A DNA stretch of 20,476 nt from Chthoniobacter sp. (GTDB lineage Bacteria > Verrucomicrobiota > Verrucomicrobiia > Chthoniobacterales > Chthoniobacteraceae), in assembly GCA_025351065.1 (NCBI GenBank), contig JANXWQ010000125.1, positions 1 through 20,476 of the forward strand, in the 5' to 3' direction. Positions within the stretch are counted from its first letter, which is position 1; the number at the start of each line of letters is the position of its first letter. Positions 14,586 through 20,476 of the stretch are shown here, piece by piece. The notes below the pieces were generated by a model. The model was given only the letters and a program-made list of their open reading frames with translations, was not told the origin of the DNA and ran no database searches. Made by a program: the position numbers and the translations under genes.

Positions 14586-14963
14586 ATGCTCACGAAGCTC
14601 CTCCACACCCGCTACCGCGTGACCGATTTGGAAAAGACCGCGCACTTTTACAAGGAGGTGCTCGGCCTCCAGGAGACGCGCCGCCACACCTCCCCGCGCG
14701 GCTCGCAGCTCGTCTTTTTCAAAGCGCCCGGCAGCGAGGAGGAGATCGAGATTTGCAAATTCGACGGCAGCGGCCCGGTCAATGTCGGCCACGACATCAC
14801 GCACCTCGCCTTCGCCGTCGATGACCTCGACGCCTTCGCCAAACACGCCGCGGCCAAAGGCTACCCACTCTCCGACGGCCCCACGCCCACCGGCTCGGGC
14901 AGCATCATCGCGTTCATCGACGCGCCGGAAGGCTACGAGATCGAACTGATCCAGCGGGGCTGA
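14586..14963 (+). CDS. gloA: Glyoxalase I-like VOC family protein (lactoylglutathione lyase type)
   Basis: 125 residues with the duplicated beta-alpha-beta-beta-beta fold of the VOC superfamily. The opening LLHTRYRVTDLEKTAHFYKE and LGLQETRR match glyoxalase I, which isomerises the hemithioacetal of methylglyoxal and a thiol. The four metal ligands can be placed at His7, Glu55 (EEEIEICKF), His73 (DITHLAFAVDD) and Glu120 (GYEIELIQ), the same spacing as the Ni-dependent E. coli enzyme (5, 56, 74, 122). The C-terminal IAFIDAPEGYEIELI is typical. Other VOC activities cannot be excluded because the thiol partner in this lineage is unknown. It starts at ATG 14586 right after the AT-rich repeat; no Shine-Dalgarno. 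Confidence 0.85.
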   Translation: MLTKLLHTRYRVTDLEKTAHFYKEVLGLQETRRHTSPRGSQLVFFKAPGSEEEIEICKFDGSGPVNVGHDITHLAFAVDDLDAFAKHAAAKGYPLSDGPTPTGSGSIIAFIDAPEGYEIELIQRG

Positions 14964-14967
14964 GGGG

Positions 14968-15152
14968 AAAAATCCGAAACCCAAATATCGAAATCCGAAA
15001 CAACGATGCCGAAAATTTTGAAAATCAGAAAGACACCAGCGACGACCTCCATCGTTTCACTCATTTCACAACTTTCGAATTTGTTTCGGATTGCCCCGCC
15101 TCCCATTGGCGTCTCGCTTCGCTCGGCTTCGATATTCGGATTCCGGATTTTT
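14968..15152. repeat. 185-bp region with 25-bp terminal inverted repeats (MITE-like)
   Basis: The arm 14968-14992 (AAAAATCCGAAACCC..., ending AATATCGAA) and the reverse complement of 15128-15152 agree at 22 of 25 positions. The ~135 nt between them are AT-richer than the flanks and have no credible gene. The element lies between the glyoxalase gene and brnT and overlaps the likely brnT promoter region. No target-site duplication was found by eye. Confidence 0.6.
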
Positions 15153-15162
15153 CCTCACCACC

Positions 15163-15444
15163 ATGGACTTTGACTGGCTCGACTCCCCCTTTGATCTCCG
15201 CAAGATCATGCCCAAAGAAATCGAGGAATCCTTCGAGGATCCCTTCAGCCTCCGCCTCCTCCCGGATGGCGTGGGCGACGATGAAAAAGCGCGCTATTTC
15301 AACCTCGGAAAATCAATCAACGACCGCGGGATTTTCACCGTTTTCTGGACCGACGGAAAACGTTACCGCGCCATCCTCTCGCGCGACATGACGCCGGAGG
15401 AGAACACTTTCTACGAACGCAAAAACTCGGAACTCGGCTACTGA
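15163..15444 (+). CDS. brnT: BrnT-family type II toxin
   Basis: 93 residues. The pattern FDWLDSPFDL ... EESFEDPFSLRL ... EKARYFNLGKSINDRGIFTV then RYRAILSRDMTPEENTFYER follows BrnT (DUF4258-like), a RelE-fold ribonuclease toxin. In the family the DP after the first helix, the ER..xxG region, and the final (I/L)SAR-type strand before a charged helix are conserved; here the last reads LSRD, so the usual Ala/Arg pair is altered. The in-frame ATG at 15091 would add residues read from the inverted repeat, so ATG 15163 is chosen. The stop is 6 nt before the antitoxin ATG, the usual toxin-first order of brnTA. The operon is expected to be repressed by its own BrnT-BrnA complex. The family call is good; activity is unproven. 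Confidence 0.75.
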   Translation: MDFDWLDSPFDLRKIMPKEIEESFEDPFSLRLLPDGVGDDEKARYFNLGKSINDRGIFTVFWTDGKRYRAILSRDMTPEENTFYERKNSELGY

Positions 15445-15450
15445 CGCACC

Positions 15451-15714
15451 ATGAAAGTCATCACCACCTGGAAGGATGTTCCGCATTTCGACAACGAGGA
15501 AGACGAGGCCGTTTTCTGGGCCGAGTCGCGCCTCGAAGTGCGGCTGATGAACGCCTCGCTGCTCAAGGCCGACACGCGCGAATCCACGACCATCACGCTG
15601 CGCTTCGACCCGCGGCTGCTGGCGCGCATCAAGCGCATCGCCCGCTCGCGCTACCTGAACTACCAGAGCATGATCAAGCAGTGGCTGAGCGAGCGGCTGG
15701 AAAAGGAAATGTGA
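15451..15714 (+). CDS. brnA: BrnA/CopG-type antitoxin
   Basis: 87 residues. The N-terminal part VPHFDNEEDEAVFWAESRLE is the acidic toxin-binding segment seen in BrnA and CopG-like antitoxins (F.NE.EEA.FW). The C-terminal STTITLRFDPRLLARIKRIA then RSRYLNYQSMIKQWLSERL is a ribbon-helix-helix DNA-binding domain: one beta-strand and two helices with the YQSMIK turn. It would neutralise the upstream BrnT and repress the pair by binding the promoter as a dimer of dimers. It is 6 nt after brnT and converges with the ABC-F gene 18 nt away. No other gene belongs to the unit. Confidence 0.82.
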   Translation: MKVITTWKDVPHFDNEEDEAVFWAESRLEVRLMNASLLKADTRESTTITLRFDPRLLARIKRIARSRYLNYQSMIKQWLSERLEKEM

Positions 15715-15732
15715 GCGGCGACGCGGCGCGAG

Positions 15733-17343
15733 CTATTTCGCCGTGAGCGCGGCGCGGTCGTTGCCGAGCGCGCCGGATTTTTCCAGGAAGTAATCGTAGC
15801 CGCCGGGATACGCGCGCACGGTGCCGGCGTGGACGTGCAGGACTTTGGTCGCGAGCTTGCGGATGAAATGCACGTCGTGGCTGATGAAAACCAGCGTCCC
15901 CTCGTAGCCCGCGAGCGCGAGGATGAGCGACTCGACGGTGTGGATGTCGAGGTGCGTGGTGGGCTCGTCCATGAGCAGCAGGTTCGGCGGATCAACGAGG
16001 AACTTGATGAGGTTCAGCCGCGTCTTCTCGCCGCCTGAGAGCACCTCGGTTTTTTTGTAGATTTCGTCTTTGCGAAAAAGGAACGAGCCGAGGATGCCGC
16101 GCGCATCGTTTTCCGACAGCTCGCCGTTTGAATCCATGACTTCCTGAAGCACGGTTTTCGCCGGGTCGAGCGTGGCCGAGCGGTGCTGGCTGAAGTAGCC
16201 GATCTTCGCGTTCAGCCCCAGTTTGCGCACGCCCTTTTGCGGCTCCAGCACGCCGGCGAGCAGCTTGAGCAGCGTGCTTTTGCCGGAGCCGTTCGGCCCC
16301 ACGAGCACGGTGCGCTCGCCGCGCTCCACGTCGAGTTCGAGGCCGCGATAGACGACGTTGTCGCCATAGGCAAAGTCGATTTTTTCCAGCCCGATGATCC
16401 GCTGCCCGCCGCGCGGCGGCTGCGGGATTTGGAAACGGAACGGCTTGCGCGGCGGCACGGGTTTTTCGATCAGTTCCATGCGCTCGATCTGCTTGAGCTT
16501 GCTCATGGCTTGGCTCGCTTTCGACGCCACCTGGCGGAAGCGGTCGTAGAATTCCCGCAGCGAGGCGATCTCCTTCTGCTGGTTTTTGTAGGCTGCGTTT
16601 ACTTGCTCGTAGCGCTCCTCTTTCTGCCGGAGAAAGTCCGCATAATTGCCCGTGTAAGGCACCAGCTTGCGCTCGTCGATTTCGTACACTGAGCCCACGA
16701 TCTCATCCATGAAAGCGCGGTCGTGCGAAATCAGCAGCACCGCGCCGGAGTAGGTCTTGAGATAGTTTTGCAGCCACACGAGCGAGAGCAGGTCGAGGTG
16801 GTTCGTCGGCTCGTCGAGCATCAAAAGATCGGGCTCCATGACCAGCAGCCGCGCGAGATGCGCGCGCATGATCCAGCCGCCGGAAAGCTCGCGCGCCAGC
16901 TTCGTGAAATCCGTGTCGCGGTAGCCCAGCCCGGTCAGCATGCGCTTCGCCCTGGCCTCCACCTGGGGATCGCTCAGCGCCTCGTGTTTTGCGTGCGCCT
17001 CCAGATATGCGGGGCTGCTCACGTCGCCCGCTTTTTCGCACGCGTGCAGCACCGCCTCCAGCCGCGGCACCTCGCCCGCGCGGCCCGTGGCCACGTCCAT
17101 CACCGTCTCCGCGCCGAGGACCTCCGCCTCCTGCGGCAGATAGCCGATCATCGTCCACTCATCGCGCTCGACCACGCCGCTGTCCGGCTCCTCGGTGTGC
17201 AGCACGATGTTGAAGAGGGTCGATTTCCCCGCGCCGTTCGGCCCGATGAGCGCGACCTTTTCGCCATAGCCCACCTGCATCGCGGCCTCCTCAAAGAGCA
17301 CGCGCCCCCCGTGGCTTTTCTTCAAATCGCGGATCGTCAGCAT
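15733..17343 (-). CDS. ABC-F family ATP-binding protein (translation factor type)
   Basis: 536 residues with two ABC ATPase domains and no membrane segment, so a soluble ribosome-acting ABC-F protein (EttA/Uup/YbiT group), not a transporter. Domain 1: Walker A GPNGAGKST at residues 34-42, LSGGWIMRAHLARLLV and DEPTNHLD. Domain 2: Walker A GPNGSGKST from about residue 349, LSGGEKTRLNLIKFLV and DEPTTHLD. Between them lies a charged helical linker (YADFLRQKEERYEQVNAAYK ... QVASKASQAMSKLKQIERM), the P-site tRNA interaction region. The start ATG 17343 is followed at once by the ABC beta-strand LTIRDLKKSHGG; the frame continues upstream but is not conserved-looking. It converges with brnA and is divergent from the lipoprotein gene. 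The exact subfamily and any antibiotic resistance role are undetermined. Confidence 0.92.
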   Translation of the reverse strand: MLTIRDLKKSHGGRVLFEEAAMQVGYGEKVALIGPNGAGKSTLFNIVLHTEEPDSGVVERDEWTMIGYLPQEAEVLGAETVMDVATGRAGEVPRLEAVLHACEKAGDVSSPAYLEAHAKHEALSDPQVEARAKRMLTGLGYRDTDFTKLARELSGGWIMRAHLARLLVMEPDLLMLDEPTNHLDLLSLVWLQNYLKTYSGAVLLISHDRAFMDEIVGSVYEIDERKLVPYTGNYADFLRQKEERYEQVNAAYKNQQKEIASLREFYDRFRQVASKASQAMSKLKQIERMELIEKPVPPRKPFRFQIPQPPRGGQRIIGLEKIDFAYGDNVVYRGLELDVERGERTVLVGPNGSGKSTLLKLLAGVLEPQKGVRKLGLNAKIGYFSQHRSATLDPAKTVLQEVMDSNGELSENDARGILGSFLFRKDEIYKKTEVLSGGEKTRLNLIKFLVDPPNLLLMDEPTTHLDIHTVESLILALAGYEGTLVFISHDVHFIRKLATKVLHVHAGTVRAYPGGYDYFLEKSGALGNDRAALTAK

Positions 17344-17609
17344 AGTCGTGTGGGTGTTTGGAAAAAGGCGGGCGCGACTTTGGGCGAGGGCGTGCGCTGG
17401 CGCAAGGGGCAGTGTGCTCGAAACAAGCAGGGCGCGGCGCGGCGCGACACGACATAGAAAAATCTTTGGCTTGCCACCCGGCGGTGCGGTGCCCAGCCTC
17501 CCGCCAGCCGATACGGCAGCGTATGAAACCACGGTGCGAAAAGGCACCGCCGGCGGGCGCGAGCGGGCACCGGCTCAGGTTTTCCCAAACACCCAAACCC
17601 AGAACCCAG

Positions 17610-18260
17610 ATGAACCCCACGAACCGGACCGCCGCCCTCGCCGCCGCCGCCCTCACCCTGGCCTTTGCCGCCTGCCAGAAAAGCGCTCCGCCCGAAGAAG
17701 CTCCGGCGGAGACCACGCCCGCGCCGGCCAAACCCGCCGCCACACCCGCCCAGGCCAGCGCCCCGGCCGCCGCCGCACCCGGCGCCACCGCGGCCACCGT
17801 CCCGGCTTCTGCCGCTCCGGCGGCCCCGGAACTGGCACCGCCGGGTGTTTTCTTTTTGACCGCGCCGGTTTCGTTCGAGACGGCGGACGGCATCTCACGT
17901 CTCATTCCCGGCCAGCGGCTGCAACTCGTGCGGCCCGGCACCTACACCGCCGGCACGCGCGAGGTGACGCTGCGCGACGACCAGGTGACGAACGACCTCG
18001 CCTTTGCCCGCATCGTGGCCGAGGACGACGCGCGGGCGCAGAGCGCGATCCGGCAATCCCTCGCCGCCCGGCCGAAAGCGACCGCCGCCGGTGCGCCCGC
18101 CCAGGCGCAAGCTCAAGCTCAAGCTCAGCCGCAAGCCGTCCCGCAGCCAATCACATCCCGCGCGCCGCTGGGCTCCAGCCTCGATGGCGGAGCGCATGAC
18201 CAGCAGAGAGACCATAAGCGCTGGCACAAGACCATCACCGGAGGGTGGATCTACAACTAG
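17610..18260 (+). CDS. Ala/Pro-rich lipoprotein
   Basis: 216 residues from ATG 17610. The N-terminus MNPTNRTAALAAAALTLAFA then AC gives a lipobox (AFAAC) with the lipidated cysteine at residue 22. Residues ~24-82 are an Ala/Pro-rich low-complexity linker, a likely flexible tether through the periplasm. Residues ~85-150 are a small folded part (PGVFFLTAPVSFETADGISR, LIPGQRLQLVRPGTYTAGTR, EVTLRDDQVTNDLAFARIVA) that reads like an SH3-like or similar beta module. Residues ~165-180 are an AQAQAQAQAQ run made by CAAGCT repeats. The C-terminal HKRWHKTITGGWIYN is basic/aromatic. The 266-nt upstream gap to the ABC-F gene holds both promoters; none could be assigned. Function unknown. Confidence 0.8.
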   Translation: MNPTNRTAALAAAALTLAFAACQKSAPPEEAPAETTPAPAKPAATPAQASAPAAAAPGATAATVPASAAPAAPELAPPGVFFLTAPVSFETADGISRLIPGQRLQLVRPGTYTAGTREVTLRDDQVTNDLAFARIVAEDDARAQSAIRQSLAARPKATAAGAPAQAQAQAQAQPQAVPQPITSRAPLGSSLDGGAHDQQRDHKRWHKTITGGWIYN

Positions 18261-18314
18261 GACCGCGCGCGGGGCGGGGGATGGCGGGTGAGAAAATGGC
18301 ACAGGCGCAAGCCA

Positions 18315-18339
18315 CCAGCCGGTTGGCGGCTGGCGTTTT
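18315..18339 (+). terminator. Stem-loop between the lipoprotein gene and prmA
   Basis: CCAGCCG (18315-18321) pairs with CGGCTGG (18327-18333) around a 5-nt loop and is followed by CGTTTT on the plus strand. It sits in the 78-nt gap between two convergent genes, at the very end of prmA, so it probably stops lipoprotein transcription. The T-run is short, so efficiency is uncertain. Confidence 0.5.
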
Positions 18340-19208
18340 CAAACCGGTCGCGCCAGCCCGCTCACCCACTTGCCTTTTCGCACCACGCGCACAATCCGCA
18401 GCCCCGCGCCGTGCAGCGCCGCCACGACCTCCGCCTCCTGCACGCGCAGCACGCCGGAAAAAACGAGCCAGCCGCCGGGCGCGACGGCGGCGGCTAGCTT
18501 GGGCGCGATTTCCACGAGCAGGCCGCTGAAAAGATTCGCCGCCACCACGCGCCACGTCCGCGCGGGCTGCCAGGCGCGCACGTCGAGCTTCGTCACGCGC
18601 ACGCCGGTCACGGCGTTGAGCTGGACGTTTTCCTTCGCCGTGCGCACCGCGTGCGGATCGAAGTCGCCCGCCGCCGCGCGCCGCGCGCCGAGCAGCCGCG
18701 CGGCGATGGCGAGGATGCCGCTCCCGCAGCCGAGATCGAGCATCTCCCACGGCTCGCCGGCCAGCTCGCCGCTCACGTCGGCGAGAAAGCGCAGGCACGT
18801 CGCGGTCGTCGCGTGATCGCCGGTGCCAAACGCCATGCCCGCCGGGATGACCACTGCGCGGCGTGCGCCCGGCATTTTCGTCACCGCGGCGCGCTCGCGC
18901 TCGCTCGTCACGACCACCAGTTTCCCGCGCACGCGGATGGGCGCACGCACCGCGGCGCTCACGGCGCGCGGCGTTTTCTGCGCGCTCACGCTGCCGCCGA
19001 AATTCGCGCGCAGCCGCTCCGCCTGCGCCCGCGTGAGCGCGAAAACCTCGAGGCGGATGGTCTTTGCGCCTGGCAGCGCCGTGCTCGCCAGCCGGTCGCT
19101 GAACTCGCTCAGCCGGTCCCACCACACGTCCTCCCACTGCGCCGCGCTGAGCTTGCGCCACATGCAGAGCGCGGGTTGTTTTTTGGCAGCGGCGGGGTTG
19201 GTGGGCAT
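18339..19208 (-). CDS. prmA: Ribosomal protein L11 methyltransferase-like protein
   Basis: 289 residues if ATG 19208 is used; ATG 19235 and an internal ATG (MWRKLSAAQW) are alternatives and none has a clear Shine-Dalgarno. The N-terminal ~115 residues are the L11-recognition part (WEDVWWDRLSEF, a long two-strand region). The C-terminal domain is a class I SAM methyltransferase: IPAGMAFGTGDHATTATCL, the PrmA signature; EMLDLGCGSGILAIAARLLG, motif I; GDFDPHAVRTAKENVQLN; and VVAANLFSGLLVEIAPKLA, where the usual NILA reads NLFS. It trimethylates L11 in E. coli. It follows mogA with 42 nt between on the same strand. The SAM domain assignment is firm; L11 as substrate is from family knowledge. Confidence 0.88.
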   Translation of the reverse strand: MPTNPAAAKKQPALCMWRKLSAAQWEDVWWDRLSEFSDRLASTALPGAKTIRLEVFALTRAQAERLRANFGGSVSAQKTPRAVSAAVRAPIRVRGKLVVVTSERERAAVTKMPGARRAVVIPAGMAFGTGDHATTATCLRFLADVSGELAGEPWEMLDLGCGSGILAIAARLLGARRAAAGDFDPHAVRTAKENVQLNAVTGVRVTKLDVRAWQPARTWRVVAANLFSGLLVEIAPKLAAAVAPGGWLVFSGVLRVQEAEVVAALHGAGLRIVRVVRKGKWVSGLARPV

Positions 19209-19250
19209 CGTGTTTGGGAGTGAAAAAGCGCGCATCTGGCAATCCGCAGC

Positions 19251-19724
19251 TCACTCGCCGCGCAAGTGCCGCAGGGCTTCGGCGATGGCGGGGAGGAGCA
19301 GCGGGAGACATTCGCCAATGGCGCGCGGGTTGCCGGGGAGATTGATGAGGAGGGTGCGCCCGCGGGTGCCGGCGGTGGCGCGGGAAAGGATGGCGGTGGG
19401 GACTTTGGCGAAGGATTGGATGCGCATGATTTCGCCGAAGCCGGGCAGCTCGCGGTCGAGCACGGCGCGGGTAGCTTCGGGGGTGACATCGCGCGGGGCG
19501 GGGCCGGTGCCGCCGGTGGTGAGGACGAGGTCGCAGCGCTCGGTGTCGCAGAGGCGGCGGAGGGTGGACTCAATTTCCGCACGGTCGTCGGGGATGAGGA
19601 TGCGCACCCATTCCGCCGCCGTGCCGCCGTGCCCGGCCCACACCCGCTCGATCTCGGGGCCGCTGCGGTCTTCGTAAACGCCGGCCGTTGCGCGGTCGCT
19701 CAAGGTCACGCGCGCGATCTTCAT
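19251..19724 (-). CDS. mogA: Molybdopterin adenylyltransferase (MogA/MoaB family)
   Basis: 157 residues. It activates molybdopterin with ATP before molybdenum insertion, in the cytosol. The family is shown by ARVTLSDRATAGVYEDRSGP at the N-terminus, the central LVLTTGGTGPAPRDVTPEAT (the GGTG nucleotide/pterin-binding loop and downstream D-V-T-P-E), LPGFGEIMRIQSF, and the C-terminal TLLINLPGNPRAIGECLPLL with the LPG.P motif. MoaB and MogA cannot be told apart with certainty; the sequence ILSRATAGTRG favours MogA. It lies downstream of moaC with a 123-nt gap that contains an inverted repeat, and upstream of prmA. The ATG at 19724 has no Shine-Dalgarno. Confidence 0.92.
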   Translation of the reverse strand: MKIARVTLSDRATAGVYEDRSGPEIERVWAGHGGTAAEWVRILIPDDRAEIESTLRRLCDTERCDLVLTTGGTGPAPRDVTPEATRAVLDRELPGFGEIMRIQSFAKVPTAILSRATAGTRGRTLLINLPGNPRAIGECLPLLLPAIAEALRHLRGE

Positions 19725-19759
19725 GGGAGCGCGCAGACGGTTGGCGGCGGGGTTTTGAA

Positions 19760-19843
19760 AACGCAGAGACGCAGAGACGCAGAGTTTTGAAATCCGTGGC
19801 GCAGCGTCTTCTGAAAATCTCTGCGTCTCAGCGTCTCAGCGTT
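19760..19843. repeat. Inverted repeat of ACGCAGAG-type octamers between moaC and mogA
   Basis: The left arm (19760-19784) is three head-to-tail ACGCAGAG units. The right arm (19819-19843), CTCTGCGTCTCAGCGTCTCA..., is its reverse complement at 23 of 25 positions. The 34-nt spacer allows a strong hairpin in either strand. T-rich flanks (TTTTGA on both sides) make a bidirectional terminator or attenuator conceivable, but the placement within an apparent moaC-mogA transcript is odd. Confidence 0.7.
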
Positions 19844-19847
19844 AAAA

Positions 19848-20321
19848 TCAAGCCGGGTCATTAGGGAGTGGAGTTTTCGTTTTTTCGGTGACGCGGATTT
19901 CGCCGATGACCATCTGCTTATCCACGGCTTTGCACATGTCGTAGATGGTCAGCGCGGCGATGCTGACGGCGGTGAGGGCCTCCATTTCCACGCCGGTTTT
20001 CGCGGTGATGCGGGCGGTCGCGCGGATGCGGATGAGGTCGTCTTCGAGCGAAAATTCCACGTCCACGGAATCGAGCGGGAGCGAGTGGCAGAGCGGGATG
20101 AGTTCGTCGGTCCGCTTGGCGGCCTGGATGGCGGCGATCTTCGCGACGGTGAGCACGTCGCCTTTCGGCAGCACGCGGTCGCGCAGGGCGGTGATGGTGG
20201 CGGGCTGGCAGCGGATCACGCCCTCGGCTATGGCGGTGCGCTGCTGCGCGGGCTTGTGGCCGACATCAACCATTCGGGCGCGGCCGGATTCATCGAGGTG
20301 GGAAAAGCGGGCGTCGGACAT
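19848..20321 (-). CDS. moaC: Cyclic pyranopterin monophosphate synthase MoaC
   Basis: 157 residues, the normal length. MoaC converts the MoaA product 3',8-cyclo-GTP to cyclic pyranopterin monophosphate, the first stable intermediate of molybdenum cofactor. Signatures in order: FSHLDESGRARMVDVGHKP at the N-terminus, KGDVLTVAKIAAIQAAKRTD, ELIPLCHSLPLDSVDVEF (the phosphate-binding P-L-C-H), KTGVEMEALTAVSIAALTIY and DMCKAVDKQMVIGEIRVTEK. The start ATG 20321 is chosen because the frame upstream (from 20393) reads through the palindromes at the right end. It is the first Moco gene on the minus strand; moaA, moaE and moeA are not visible in the window. Confidence 0.95.
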   Translation of the reverse strand: MSDARFSHLDESGRARMVDVGHKPAQQRTAIAEGVIRCQPATITALRDRVLPKGDVLTVAKIAAIQAAKRTDELIPLCHSLPLDSVDVEFSLEDDLIRIRATARITAKTGVEMEALTAVSIAALTIYDMCKAVDKQMVIGEIRVTEKTKTPLPNDPA

Positions 20322-20352
20322 TCGCAGAGTGTGGCAGCGGGCGCGCGGTAGG

Positions 20353-20369
20353 GGAAGCTGGCAGCTTCC
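20353..20369. repeat. Short perfect palindrome GGAAGCTG-G-CAGCTTCC
   Basis: Eight-bp arms (20353-20360 and 20362-20369) around a single G, about 32 nt upstream of the moaC start. Such perfect intergenic palindromes are usually dispersed REP-like units; a regulator site for moaC is the alternative. Copy number cannot be judged here. Confidence 0.55.
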
Positions 20370-20400
20370 TGGCGTGAAGCATGAAGGCGGCACATGGTAG

Positions 20401-20421
20401 GGACGGCACTCCGTGCCGTCC
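20401..20421. repeat. REP-like palindrome GGACGGCAC-TCC-GTGCCGTCC
   Basis: Nine-bp arms (20401-20409, 20413-20421) with a 3-nt loop. The arms share GGGACGGC/GCCGTCC with the hairpin in front of the SRP RNA (7341-7366), which suggests a dispersed family. The last ~55 nt of the window after it are GC-rich with no recognised gene. Confidence 0.65.
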
Positions 20422-20476
20422 GGGGCGAGCGCAGCGAGGCGGTGGGTGAGAGGTGGGCGGCAACCGCAGCGCCCGC

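Noticed and set aside
19266..19790. Gly/Ala-rich plus-strand frame of 174 codons
   Set aside because: Antisense to mogA, which has the complete family signature.

Overview
The window reads as chromosomal DNA of a GC-rich Gram-negative bacterium, most likely from the Verrucomicrobiota (PVC group). The reasons are a fused LpxC-FabZ lipid A/fatty-acid enzyme, a type II pseudopilin with the PVC-style N-terminus, coiled-coil and lipoprotein families of the kind met in that phylum, several intergenic repeat families, and start codons that almost all lack a Shine-Dalgarno sequence. The placement is inference from gene content; no 16S or other marker is present.

Layout. 1-990 (-): the N-terminal 330 residues of LpxC-FabZ, running off the left edge. 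1106-2158 (+): a GT4 glycosyltransferase. 2211-2381: a long inverted-repeat element. 2410-5095 is a decayed block: a hexapeptide acyltransferase fragment fused out of frame to a glycosyltransferase 2 that kept only the tail of an N-terminal glycosidase-like domain, then a pseudopilin with two opposite frameshifts. 5144-7186 (-): a coiled-coil membrane protein, a 56-residue lipoprotein and a GT9 heptosyltransferase-like enzyme, probably one transcript. 7365-7458 (+): the 4.5S/SRP RNA. 7513-8232: remnants of a CreC-type sensor kinase (-) and of the 3' end of sucD (+), facing each other across a sharp junction. 8254-10338 (-): a large secreted protein of unknown function. 10520-10771 (+): the 3' remnant of a nucleotidyltransferase.

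10811-14478 is an almost gapless minus-strand metabolic run: xylB, ubiX, a DUF374-type lysophospholipid acyltransferase and folD (xylB/ubiX abut, ubiX/acyltransferase overlap by 4 nt). 14586-15714 (+): a glyoxalase I-like protein and a BrnT/BrnA toxin-antitoxin pair, separated by an inverted repeat. 15733-17343 (-): an ABC-F ATPase. 17610-18260 (+): an Ala/Pro-rich lipoprotein. 18339-20321 (-): prmA, mogA and moaC, the last two for molybdenum cofactor synthesis. The right end holds two short perfect palindromes.

The core genes serve the outer membrane/lipopolysaccharide (lpxC-fabZ, GT4, GT9), translation and protein targeting (SRP RNA, prmA, ABC-F) and cofactors (folD, ubiX, mogA, moaC). What stands out is the repeated pattern of broken genes with sharp chimeric junctions between conserved genes, and at least five unrelated repeat families in intergenic spaces, one of which has become the coding end of the acyltransferase gene. 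I found no phage, transposase, CRISPR array, tRNA or obvious defence island. The best candidate for an undescribed functional unit is the coiled-coil/mini-lipoprotein/GT9 set at 5144-7186.
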